Source: Cupriavidus plantarum
Lineage (GTDB): Bacteria; Pseudomonadota; Gammaproteobacteria; Burkholderiales; Burkholderiaceae
Length of the DNA: 64,000 bases
Assembly: GCF_905397285.1 (NCBI RefSeq)
Contig: NZ_CAJPUX010000001.1
Location: 248,001-312,000, forward strand
Direction: 5' to 3'
Below are positions 56,328-64,000 of the stretch, piece after piece (the stretch's first letter is position 1; the number at the start of each line of letters is the position of its first letter). The notes under the pieces are model-generated. The model saw only the letters and a program-made list of their open reading frames with translations. It was not told the DNA's origin and made no database searches. The translations under genes were made by a program, and so were the position numbers.

Positions 56328-56346
56328 TTTCACTGATGATGTGAAA
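56328..56346. promoter_or_regulatory. inverted repeat upstream of amino-acid-binding protein gene
   Basis: TTTCAC-N7-GTGAAA. A second palindrome CATGG-TAAT-CCATG is at 56361-56374. The gene starts at 56434, so both could be regulator sites in its promoter. The regulator is unknown. Confidence 0.4.
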
Positions 56347-56433
56347 AAAACCATCTGTTTCATGGTAATCCATGATGGAACGTTTGTTGCTCACCGGATA
56401 TCGTTGCAACATTCGACTCATAGGAGCGTCACC

Positions 56434-57342
56434 ATGAAACACCCCCGACTCGCCCGCGCCGCGGCGGTCCTGGCTTTCGCCACGCTGCCGCTGGCCGCGT
56501 CCGCCGCCGATGTCGCGGCCAGTCCCACGCTGAGCAAGATCAAGTCAGCCGGCGTGATCTCGATCGGCCACCGGACGTCGTCCATCCCGTTCTCGTACTA
56601 CGACGCCAATCAGAAGGTCATCGGCTTCTCGCAGGACATCTGCGACCGCGTGATCGAGGCCGTGAAGAAGGAGGCGGGCGTGCCGAAGCTGGAAGTGCGC
56701 ATGGTGCCGGTGACGTCGCAGAACCGCATCTCGCTCGTGCAGAACGGCACGGTGGACCTCGAGTGCGGCGTGACGACCAACCTGAAGGCGCGCCAGCAGC
56801 AGGTGGCGTTTTCCACCACGTTCTTCGTGGCGGGCACGCGCCTGCTCGTCAGGAAGAACAGCACGATCCGCGACTTCGGCGATCTGTCGGGCAAGGCCGT
56901 GGTGACCAATGCGGGCACGACGTCGGAACGCATCCTGCGGCGGCTCAACGACGAGAAGGGTGCCAATATCACGATCCAGAGCGCCAAGGACTACGGCGAG
57001 TCTTTCCTGATCCTCCAGTCGGGCCGCGTGGCCGCGTTCATGATGGACGACGTGCTGCTGTCGGGCGCGCGCACGCTGGCGCCGAATCCGTCGGACTGGG
57101 CCGTCGTCGGCACGCCGCAATCGTTTGAAGCCTACGCGTTCATGATGCGCAAGGACGATCCGGGCTTCAAGCAGGTGGTCGATGGCGCTATCACGTCGCT
57201 GATGAAGAGCGGCGAGATCGATACGCTCTATGCCAAGTGGTTCGCGAAGCCGGTGCCGCCGAAGAACATCAGCTTCGACCTGCCGGTCAGCGAGCCGCTG
57301 AAGCGCGCGTATGCGAACCCGAACGACGAGGCATTCGAGTAA
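56434..57342 (+). CDS. amino acid ABC transporter substrate-binding protein (GltI-like)
   Basis: 302 residues with a signal peptide (cleavage after AASA). The SBP family 3 core is clear (GVISIGHRTSSIPFSYYDAN, VDLECGVTTN, AGTTSERILRRLN), closest in general look to glutamate/aspartate binding proteins. TAGGAG lies before the ATG. No permease or ATPase genes are adjacent, so it must use partners encoded elsewhere. An aminotransferase follows on the same strand. Confidence 0.9.
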   Translation: MKHPRLARAAAVLAFATLPLAASAADVAASPTLSKIKSAGVISIGHRTSSIPFSYYDANQKVIGFSQDICDRVIEAVKKEAGVPKLEVRMVPVTSQNRISLVQNGTVDLECGVTTNLKARQQQVAFSTTFFVAGTRLLVRKNSTIRDFGDLSGKAVVTNAGTTSERILRRLNDEKGANITIQSAKDYGESFLILQSGRVAAFMMDDVLLSGARTLAPNPSDWAVVGTPQSFEAYAFMMRKDDPGFKQVVDGAITSLMKSGEIDTLYAKWFAKPVPPKNISFDLPVSEPLKRAYANPNDEAFE

Positions 57343-57444
57343 GGTCAGCGGGTAAGGCGGTCGGCAGAGCGGAAGTGCCGACGGTGGTACGCTAGCTGCT
57401 TCATCGCAGCCAGCGATCGTTGTACCCACCAACGAGGAGATCCG

Positions 57445-58632
57445 ATGTCCGCCGCCGCCCCTGTCCTCCCCCTTGCCCGGGAAGTCGTTCACAACCTGCG
57501 CGCGTCGCGCATCCGCGAGGTGGCCAATGCCGGCATCGGCCTCCCCGATGTGCTGCCGTTCTGGTTCGGCGAGTCGGACCAGGTCACGCCCGCGTTCATC
57601 CGGGACGCCGCCAGCCGCGCGCTGGCGGACGGCGCCACCTTCTACACGCACAACCTTGGCATTCCCGCGCTGCGCGAGGCGCTGGCCGCGTATGCGACCC
57701 GCCTGCATGGCGCCACCGCCGTCGACAACGTGGTGGTGACCAGCGCGGGCGTCAATGCGCTGATGCTCGCCGCGCAGCTTGTCGCGGGGCCCGGCGACCA
57801 TGTGGTCGCGGTCACGCCGCTGTGGCCGAACCTTGTCGAGATTCCGCGCATTCTTGGCGCCACGGTGGAGACCGTGTCGCTCGACTATGGCGAGCAGGGA
57901 TGGACGCTCGATGTGGACAAGCTGCTGAGCGCACTCAAGCCCGGCACGCGGGCGGTCATGATCAACTCGCCGAACAATCCCACGGGGTGGGTCATGCCGC
58001 GCGACGCGCAGCAGGTCGTGCTCGATCACTGCCGGCGCCATGGCATCTGGATCATTGCGGACGAGGTGTATGAGCGCTTGTATTACGGCCGCGCTTCCGG
58101 CGACAGTCTGACTGCGCCATCGTTCCTCGATATCGCCACGCGCGAGGAGCGCTTGATCAGCGTCAATTCGTTCTCGAAGGCATGGCTGATGACGGGGTGG
58201 CGCCTTGGATGGATGGTGCTGCCGTCGTCGCTGACCGCGGACCTCGGCAAGCTGATCGAGTACAACACGTCTTGCGCGCCGTCGTTCGTGCAGGAGGCGG
58301 GCGTGGTGGCTGTACGCGAGGGAGAGGCGTTCACGCGGGAACTGGTGGCGCGGACGAGGGCAGCGCGTGACCACCTCGTCGGCGCGCTGTCCACGCTGCC
58401 CGGCGTGGATGCCCGTGCGCCTGACGGTGCGATGTATGTGTTCTTCCGCTTCGATGGCGCCACCGACAGCCTGGAACTCTGCAAGCGCCTCGTGCGCGAG
58501 GCCCGCATCGGGCTGGCGCCGGGCAGTGCGTTCGGCGACGAGGGCGAGGGCTTCGTGCGGTGGTGCTATGCGTGCGATGTGGCGCGGCTCGACGAGGGAG
58601 TCGCGCGCCTGCGAAATTATCTGGGGCGATAG
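57445..58632 (+). CDS. class I/II aminotransferase (PLP)
   Basis: 395 residues. The PLP Lys is in NSFSKAWLMTGWR (K245). NSPNNPTGWVMP and the Arg for the substrate carboxylate near the C-terminus (FVRWCYACD) fit the aspartate aminotransferase superfamily. Substrate not determinable. Follows the amino-acid-binding protein gene (102 bp), perhaps as part of amino acid use. GAGGAG precedes the start. Convergent with the efflux operon. Confidence 0.9.
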   Translation: MSAAAPVLPLAREVVHNLRASRIREVANAGIGLPDVLPFWFGESDQVTPAFIRDAASRALADGATFYTHNLGIPALREALAAYATRLHGATAVDNVVVTSAGVNALMLAAQLVAGPGDHVVAVTPLWPNLVEIPRILGATVETVSLDYGEQGWTLDVDKLLSALKPGTRAVMINSPNNPTGWVMPRDAQQVVLDHCRRHGIWIIADEVYERLYYGRASGDSLTAPSFLDIATREERLISVNSFSKAWLMTGWRLGWMVLPSSLTADLGKLIEYNTSCAPSFVQEAGVVAVREGEAFTRELVARTRAARDHLVGALSTLPGVDARAPDGAMYVFFRFDGATDSLELCKRLVREARIGLAPGSAFGDEGEGFVRWCYACDVARLDEGVARLRNYLGR

Positions 58633-58651
58633 CGTCTTACGCCAGCCTTTG

Positions 58652-60106
58652 CTAACGGGCGGAGACCTCGACGGTCTCCTGCCACCATCCGCCGCCGAGC
58701 GCCTGCATCAACGCCGCCGTATCCGCCAGCCGGCTCGCACGCGCCTGCGCCAGATCGAGTGCCGCCTGCCGCGACTGGCGTTCGGCATCGAGCACGGTGA
58801 ACTGGCTCACGCCCCCGAGCCGATACTGCTCGGACACGATCGCCAGCGTATCGCGCGTCTGCCGCGCGTTATCGGCGCGCGCCTGCAACGTCCCGGCATC
58901 GGCCTCGAGCGCGCGCAGCGAGTCGGCAACGTTCTGCAAGCCCTGCAACACCGCCTGCCGGTATGCCGCCAGGGATTGGTCATAGGCCGCCTCCGACGCG
59001 CGCTTCCTTGCCAGCAGCTCGCCGCCCCGAAACACAGGCTGCACGACACCCGCCGCCAGACTCCAGATATTCAGACTGTCGAACAAATCCCGCATGCGCG
59101 TCTCCTGCGTGCCCGCGCTCGCGCTGAGCGTGATCTGCGGATAGAGGTTCGCCGTGGCGACGCCAATGTTCGCGGAAGCCTCATGCAGCAGCGCTTCCGC
59201 GGCGCGGATATCGGGCCGGCGGCGCGCCAGCGTCGAAGGCAGGCTCACTGGCACGGTGTCGGGCAGATACAGTTCGTCGAGCCGGAACTCCGGGAGGCTC
59301 GCGTTGCCGGGCGTCTGGCCCGTGTACAAGGCGAGTTGATGACGCGCGGCATCGATCTGCTGCAAGAGGCCGGGGATCAGCGCCTGCGTCTGCGCAAGCT
59401 CGGCGCGCTGGCGTTGCACATCGACGCGCGCCACGCCGCCCGCCTTGAGTCGTTCCTCCATGATGCCGGCCTGCCGCCGTTGCGCTTCGGCAAGCGCCAC
59501 CGTATCGGCCAGCTGCGCGCGCAGGCTGGCTTCCCGGATCGCCGTCGTCGTGACGTTCGCCGCTAGCGACAGGCGCGCCGCCTCGAGTTCATAGCGCTGG
59601 TAGTTGACCGCCGCGCGCAGCCCTTCGAGTTCGCGCCGCTGCCCGCCGAAAAGGTCGAGCACGTACGAGACCTGCACCGAAGCGCCGTACAGCGTGAACG
59701 GGCCAGGGTTTGGAAACGCGTCGATGCCGACGGACTTGATGTCGAACTGCTGGCGCGTGGCGTTGAACTTCGCATCGACGCTCGGGAACTGCGTCGCGCC
59801 CGTGCGCGCGGTCAGTGTCTCCTGCGCCTGACGCAGCCGCGCGCTCGCCTGCGCGAGCGTCGGGCTGTTCTCGAGCGCGCGGCGCACGGTGTCGTCGAGC
59901 GCCGGGTTGCGGAACAGCGTCCACCATTGCGCGGGCACGTCGCCTTCGGCGAACGTCTGCGCCTGCCCCTCGGCGGGGACTGTGCCCTGCGGCTGGGGGC
60001 CGGTCGTATAGCGGGCGTCGGAGGTGGACTCCGGCGCACGGAAGTCGGGGCCGACCGCGCAGCCGGAGACTGTCAGAACCGTGCAGCAAATGAGGAAGGT
60101 GCGCAT
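58652..60106 (-). CDS. outer-membrane efflux lipoprotein (NodT/TolC type)
   Basis: 484 residues from the ATG at 60106, favoured by GGAG 6 nt upstream (an ATG 4 codons earlier at 60118 lacks one). Lipobox VSGC gives a lipidated C16. Two OEP repeats are visible, with long helices such as LAQASARLRQAQETLTAR and a repeat of that pattern later. Forms the outer-membrane channel of a tripartite pump. Last gene of the ABC efflux operon. Confidence 0.92.
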   Translation of the reverse strand: MRTFLICCTVLTVSGCAVGPDFRAPESTSDARYTTGPQPQGTVPAEGQAQTFAEGDVPAQWWTLFRNPALDDTVRRALENSPTLAQASARLRQAQETLTARTGATQFPSVDAKFNATRQQFDIKSVGIDAFPNPGPFTLYGASVQVSYVLDLFGGQRRELEGLRAAVNYQRYELEAARLSLAANVTTTAIREASLRAQLADTVALAEAQRRQAGIMEERLKAGGVARVDVQRQRAELAQTQALIPGLLQQIDAARHQLALYTGQTPGNASLPEFRLDELYLPDTVPVSLPSTLARRRPDIRAAEALLHEASANIGVATANLYPQITLSASAGTQETRMRDLFDSLNIWSLAAGVVQPVFRGGELLARKRASEAAYDQSLAAYRQAVLQGLQNVADSLRALEADAGTLQARADNARQTRDTLAIVSEQYRLGGVSQFTVLDAERQSRQAALDLAQARASRLADTAALMQALGGGWWQETVEVSAR

Positions 60107-60123
60107 CGCGAGCTCCATGCTCG

Positions 60124-61317
60124 TTAATCCAGCGTGCGCTTGTAGAAGCGCACCGCGATGGTCATCACGACGACCGTGAAGACGGCCATCGGCCATACGT
60201 TCGGCCACAGTTCGGTCCATCCGTTGCCCTTGAGCAGGATGCCGCGGATCAGCCGGTTGAAATAGGTCATCGGCAGCACGTTCCCGATCCACTGCGCCCA
60301 CCGCGGCATGCCGACGAACGGGAACATGAAGCCCGATAGCAGGATGTTGGGCAGGAAGTAGAAGAACGTGAGCTGCACCGCCTGCAACTGGTTCTTCGCG
60401 AGCGAGGACAGCGTGATGCCGACCGTCAGGTTCGCGGCGATGAAGAGCAATGCGGCGAGGTACACGGCGATCACCGAGCCGAAGAACGGCACGGAGAACA
60501 CCCAGTAGGCGGCGGCCAGGATGATCGTCGCCTGGATCAGGCCGATGAAGATATACGGCACGATCTTGCCCGAGATGACTTCCACGGGCTGCACGGGCGT
60601 GGCAAGCAGGTTCTCCATCGTGCCGCGCTCGCGTTCGCGCGTCATGGCGAGGCCCGTCATCATCACCATCGTCATGGTCAGGATCACGCCCATGAGGCCG
60701 GGCACGATGTTGTATTGCGTGATGCCTTCCGGGTTGTAGAGACGCTGCACGTCGACGTCGAATGCGGACTGGCCGCCGGCCAGCGGGGCGAGGGCGCCCT
60801 TCAGGTCCATGCGCGCGACGCTGTCGGGCAGGTTCGCCAGGGCGGCGAGGGCCGGGCCCGTTGCGGAAGGGTCGGTGGCGTCGGCTTCCACGAGCATCGC
60901 GGGGCGTTCCCCGCGGAGGAGCTTGCGCGTGAAGTCGGTGGGGATGGTCAGCACGAACTGCACGTCGCCGCGCATCAATGCTTCCCGGCCGGCGCGTTCG
61001 TCGGGCAGCGTGCGCACCACCTTGAAGTACGTCGTGTTCTCGAGGGCCGCGACGAACGATCGCGTGAAGTCGCTGTGCTCCGCGCTGATGACCGCGGTTG
61101 GCATGTGGCGTGGGTCCGAGTTGATAGCGAAGCCGAACAGCATCAGCTGGATGATCGGCAGGCCGACGATCATGCCGAACGTCACGCGGTCTCGTCGTAG
61201 CTGCAGGAACTCCTTCAGGACGATGCTCCACCAGCGTTGGACCGAGAACCGGTTGCGGGTGGGGCGCCGGGGTAGCGTCACAGCGGGCTTCGCCGCGGGC
61301 GTGGCTGACTTGCTCAT
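60124..61317 (-). CDS. ABC-2 type efflux permease
   Basis: 397 residues. One N-terminal membrane segment, a large periplasmic part (about 65-225), then five segments, as in the YhhJ/YbhS type permeases. The motif RERERGTMENLLATPV is typical. It overlaps the ATPase gene by 4 bp. Only one permease gene is present, so it is likely a homodimer. Confidence 0.92.
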   Translation of the reverse strand: MSKSATPAAKPAVTLPRRPTRNRFSVQRWWSIVLKEFLQLRRDRVTFGMIVGLPIIQLMLFGFAINSDPRHMPTAVISAEHSDFTRSFVAALENTTYFKVVRTLPDERAGREALMRGDVQFVLTIPTDFTRKLLRGERPAMLVEADATDPSATGPALAALANLPDSVARMDLKGALAPLAGGQSAFDVDVQRLYNPEGITQYNIVPGLMGVILTMTMVMMTGLAMTRERERGTMENLLATPVQPVEVISGKIVPYIFIGLIQATIILAAAYWVFSVPFFGSVIAVYLAALLFIAANLTVGITLSSLAKNQLQAVQLTFFYFLPNILLSGFMFPFVGMPRWAQWIGNVLPMTYFNRLIRGILLKGNGWTELWPNVWPMAVFTVVVMTIAVRFYKRTLD

Positions 61318-62342
61318 GTCCGGTCCTTCTCGTCGGGCTCTACCTTGGCCTCTACGTTGGCCTCTACCTTGGCCCCGATCCTGGCCGTCCCCTTCGGCTG
61401 CGCGGCCATGTTGTCCCGCGCGCCGCTCATCATGTGGATGAACACGTCCTCGAGACTCGTGGGCGTCTGTTCGATGTGACGATTCGGGCCGGCAAGCTGC
61501 CGCAGCGTCTCGCCAAGCAGCGCGCCATCGCGCCCGGTGACATGCAGCGCGGTGCCGAACGCGACGGTCTGCTCGACGCCGGGCTTGCCCTGCAGCGCGG
61601 CCGACAGGCCTGCGAGGTCCTCGCCTTCGACGCTCCACGTGGCGAGGTGCTGGCTATCGACGACCTCCTGCGAGGTGCCCTGGGCGAGCAGCTTGCCGTA
61701 CGCGATATAGGCGAGCTTGTGGCACCGTTCGGCTTCGTCCATGTAGTGGGTGCTGACCAGCACCGAGATGCCTCGCGCGGCGAGCTGATGCAGCTGCTCC
61801 CAGAAGTCGCGGCGCGCCTTGGGGTCGACGCCCGCCGTGGGTTCGTCGAGCAGCAATAGCCGCGGCTCGTGCAGCAGGCAGGCGGCCAATGCGAGGCGCT
61901 GTTTCCAGCCGCCCGACAGCGAGCCCGCGAGCTGGGCGGCGCGCGATTGCAGGCCGAGGTCTTCGAGCGCGCGGTCGACGGCGTCGCGCCGGTTTGGCAT
62001 GTCGTACACGCGCGCCACGAAGTCGAGGTTTTCGCGGATCGACAGGTCTTCCCAATACGAGAATCGCTGGGTCATGTACCCGACGTTGCGCTTGATCTCG
62101 GCGGCGTCCTTGAGGATGTCGTAGCCAAGGCAGGTGCCGGAGCCCGAGTCGGGCGTCAGCAGCCCGCACATCATGCGGATGGATGTGGTCTTGCCGCTGC
62201 CGTTCGGGCCGAGGAAGCCAAAGATCTCGCCTCGCGCGACCTGCATCGAGAGGTCGTTGACGACGTGCTTGTCGCCGAAATGCTTGTTGAGGCCGTGGAC
62301 GTCGATGGCGAGCTCCGGCGCGGAGGATGCGGCCGCGGTCAT
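61314..62342 (-). CDS. ABC transporter ATP-binding protein
   Basis: 342 residues. Walker A GPNGSGKT (45-52), signature SLSGGWKQRLALA, Walker B LLLLDEPTAGVD. The C-terminal 120 residues are the extra domain of the YbhF/DrrA-type ATPases. The ABC signature is LSGGW, with Trp after the second Gly instead of the more usual Q. ATGA overlaps on both sides tie it to the fusion protein and permease genes. Confidence 0.93.
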   Translation of the reverse strand: MTAAASSAPELAIDVHGLNKHFGDKHVVNDLSMQVARGEIFGFLGPNGSGKTTSIRMMCGLLTPDSGSGTCLGYDILKDAAEIKRNVGYMTQRFSYWEDLSIRENLDFVARVYDMPNRRDAVDRALEDLGLQSRAAQLAGSLSGGWKQRLALAACLLHEPRLLLLDEPTAGVDPKARRDFWEQLHQLAARGISVLVSTHYMDEAERCHKLAYIAYGKLLAQGTSQEVVDSQHLATWSVEGEDLAGLSAALQGKPGVEQTVAFGTALHVTGRDGALLGETLRQLAGPNRHIEQTPTSLEDVFIHMMSGARDNMAAQPKGTARIGAKVEANVEAKVEPDEKDRT

Positions 62343-63400
62343 GAAGCGCGCACCTCGACGGGCTGGCCCGGATGGAGTCTGGGGGCATCGTCACGCGCGG
62401 GACGCGCCTCGATGAGGAACACGAGCTTGCGGCGCGTTTCGTTGCTGTAGATCACCGGCGGGGTGAACTCGGCCTCGTTGGACACGTATGTGATGGTGGC
62501 CGGCACGGGCGCCGGGCAGCCGTCGCAGACGATCTGCACGCGCTGCCCATTGCGGATCGACCCCACCGCGCCCTCGGGCACGAAGAACCGCACCTTGACG
62601 TTGCCTGGCGGCAGCATCCGCACGACCGGGCTGCCGGCGGGCACCCACTCGCCATTGCGAAACGGTGTGTCGTAGACAAGCCCGGCCTCGGTCGCGGCGA
62701 CCGATTTGCGCGAGAGCTTCCATTCGGCCTGTGCCAGGGCGGCGCGGGCGGCCTGCACCTGTGCGGCCTGAGCGGCCAGTTGCGCGGTACGGCCCGGCAG
62801 GCGCGCGACATCGACGTCGCGCTGGATCTCGCGCACGCGCGCGGCATCGGACTCGGCGGTGGCGCGGCTCTCGTCCAGCTGCGCGCGCGAGATGCCGCCG
62901 ATTTCGAATTGCGCTTCGTCGCGTTTGCGTTGTGCCGCGCTGCGGGTGGCTTGCGCCCGCGCTTGCACCAGCTGCGCCTGATTGACCGCGACTTCCACGG
63001 GTCGCTTGCCCGTTTGCATGTCCACGAGCTGCGCTTCGGCGACGCGCACCTGCTCGGCCGCCTGATCCCGCGCGGCGCGCTCGTCGTCGGACTCGAGCAC
63101 GAACAGTGCCGCGCCTTTGTCGATTTGCTGCCCACGATCGACGGCGAGGCGGTCGAGGCGCCCGGCGAATGGGGACGCTACGGCGACGAACTCGCCTTCC
63201 ACGTAGCCTTGCCAGCCGTTGGGGGGGTCGTTCGAGCAGGCCGCCAGTGCCAGTGCCGCGGCGGCTAGTGCCGTGGCGCGTGCGGCGGCGCGTGTGGCCG
63301 CGCGTGTGGCCGCGCGTGTGGCAGCGCGTGTGGCAGCGCGTGTGGCAGCGACCGCGCGCTGTGTCCGGGCGTTTGCGATGCGGGGGGAGAGGGTGGGCAT
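62339..63400 (-). CDS. HlyD-type membrane fusion lipoprotein
   Basis: 353 residues. The N-terminus is an unusual run of ATRA repeats (about 18-42) before a hydrophobic segment and lipobox LAAC (C55), so it should be lipidated. Barrel-sandwich, helical hairpin (rich in Arg/Gln/Ala) and beta-barrel domains of the HlyD/YbhG type follow (VEGEFVAVASPFAGRLDRL, IDKGAALFVLES). It links the inner-membrane transporter to the outer-membrane factor. The repeats are encoded by a 12-bp tandem array. Confidence 0.9.
   Translation of the reverse strand: MPTLSPRIANARTQRAVAATRAATRAATRAATRAATRAAARATALAAAALALAACSNDPPNGWQGYVEGEFVAVASPFAGRLDRLAVDRGQQIDKGAALFVLESDDERAARDQAAEQVRVAEAQLVDMQTGKRPVEVAVNQAQLVQARAQATRSAAQRKRDEAQFEIGGISRAQLDESRATAESDAARVREIQRDVDVARLPGRTAQLAAQAAQVQAARAALAQAEWKLSRKSVAATEAGLVYDTPFRNGEWVPAGSPVVRMLPPGNVKVRFFVPEGAVGSIRNGQRVQIVCDGCPAPVPATITYVSNEAEFTPPVIYSNETRRKLVFLIEARPARDDAPRLHPGQPVEVRAS
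63278..63349. repeat. six 12-bp tandem repeats inside the fusion-protein signal region
   Basis: Consensus GCGTGTGGCNGC, copies starting at 63278 (degenerate), 63290, 63302, 63314, 63326 and 63338. The unit is a multiple of 3, so gain or loss of copies keeps the frame and changes the length of the Arg-rich part before the hydrophobic segment. Confidence 0.9.
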
Positions 63401-63480
63401 GGGACGTTCTCCGGGCAGGGTTGGAGCATGGCGGGCTGGCGCACGGGGGCGGGGTTCGGCGTTGGCGTGGCGGCCGCCAA

Positions 63481-64000
63481 TCAGCCCGGCGCGAGACCGC
63501 GGGACAGCAAGGCGCTGACGTGCCGCACGAGCGTGTCGGTGTCGATGGCCTCCGCGCCGGGCAGGCCGCGCCAGATATGCGTCGTCGCGAGCGGCAGCAG
63601 CGTCAGGCCGATCAGCGAGACCATCACGAGCGCGGGCTCCAGCGCGGGGTTGAGCTCACCCCGCTCGCGCGCGGCGGCGATCAAGCCCGTGACTAGCGCG
63701 CCGCGGCGCAGCGCGATGCGCTGCACCACACGCTCCCGCAACTGCCCCTCGGCGCCGACGATCTCCCTGATCCACAGCCCCGGCAGCCACGGGGTGGCCG
63801 CGGCTACGCGAATCAGCTGTGCCGCGAGCCCCGTCATCATCGTGACGACGTCGGGCCCGGGCCCACGGGCCGGCGCGGCACCGGAGGCCGCAGCGCCCGT
63901 CTCGGGCGGCATGCTCGGGAAGACCTGCTCCACCAGCGGCTGGAGCCGCTCGTCCACGACTGCATCGAGTAACTGGTCCCGATCCCGGAAGTAGTAGTGG
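63481..64000 (-). CDS. TetR family regulator, N-terminus cut by window edge
   Basis: The frame is open to the last base. The first visible residues HYYFRDRDQLLDAVVDERLQ are the end of the TetR HTH, so the start lies beyond 64000. About 172 residues are visible, mostly the ligand domain. It lies upstream of the efflux operon on the same strand and probably represses it, as CecR-type regulators do for ybhGFSR-like pumps; the gap to the pump is 80 bp. Confidence 0.88.
   Translation of the reverse strand, partial: HYYFRDRDQLLDAVVDERLQPLVEQVFPSMPPETGAAASGAAPARGPGPDVVTMMTGLAAQLIRVAAATPWLPGLWIREIVGAEGQLRERVVQRIALRRGALVTGLIAAARERGELNPALEPALVMVSLIGLTLLPLATTHIWRGLPGAEAIDTDTLVRHVSALLSRGLAPG

Noticed and set aside
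58652-61231. Single very long frame joining the outer-membrane factor with sequence upstream
   Set aside because: The upstream half is out of frame with the real ABC permease gene; the lipoprotein signal and GGAG site put the start at 60106.
63278-63349. CRISPR-like array
   Set aside because: Units are 12 bp, directly adjacent with no spacers, and in frame within a coding sequence.

Overview
The window looks like chromosomal DNA of a betaproteobacterium of the Burkholderiaceae, most likely Cupriavidus or a close Ralstonia relative. The basis is high GC, two periplasmic binding proteins of the Bug (tripartite tricarboxylate) family, the gene order kdsD-lptC-lptA-lptB-rpoN-hpf-ptsN-hprK-rapZ, and the uvrA/MFS/ssb block. 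Genus is an inference from gene content. No rRNA, tRNA, insertion sequence, prophage or CRISPR array was seen.

Region by region. 1-2654: 3' part of a dynamin-like GTPase gene, then mutY. 2660-11862 (minus strand): the conserved rpoN neighbourhood, covering KDO/LPS export (kdsD, lptCAB), sigma-54, ribosome hibernation factor, the nitrogen PTS (ptsN, hprK), a PsiF-repeat protein, rapZ and a LON-domain protein. 12012-16448 (plus): a Kef-type antiporter, apt, and a Na/Pi cotransporter with a leader that can fold in two mutually exclusive ways. 16503-21685: uvrA, divergent MFS exporter, ssb. 21761-22288: a roughly 500-nt highly structured non-coding stretch ending in a terminator, the best candidate here for an unusual element (HEARO/omega-RNA-like, without an IscB gene). 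22348-26020: Nudix hydrolase, then a class II aldolase/LysR/MFS set. 26316-30180 (minus): a tightly overlapping arsenic operon arsR-acr3-arsC-arsH-MFS. 30485-33232: ilvD and a DUF2076 protein. 33366-34542: two TetR genes overlapping tail to tail. 34581-42373: an IclR regulator divergent from a catabolic operon (Bug protein, Baeyer-Villiger monooxygenase, class III CoA-transferase, patatin-like hydrolase, second Bug protein, NTF2-like protein). 42388-51550: MFS transporter, diguanylate cyclase, di-heme lipoprotein, large hybrid histidine kinase. 51603-55761: opgG divergent from a GH3 beta-glucosidase. 55831-58632: small secreted protein, amino-acid-binding protein, aminotransferase. 58652-64000 (minus): a TetR-controlled ABC efflux operon (membrane fusion protein, ATPase, permease, outer-membrane factor).

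How the genes work together. The left third is housekeeping and envelope biogenesis. The middle and right are accessory modules, each with its own regulator beside it: ArsR with arsenic efflux and reduction, LysR with aldolase and uptake, IclR with ketone/ester catabolism, TetR with ABC efflux. Several modules show 4-bp ATGA stop/start overlaps, implying translational coupling. Family assignments come from motifs and overall protein resemblance read by eye. Substrates of the catabolic and transport genes cannot be read from the sequence.
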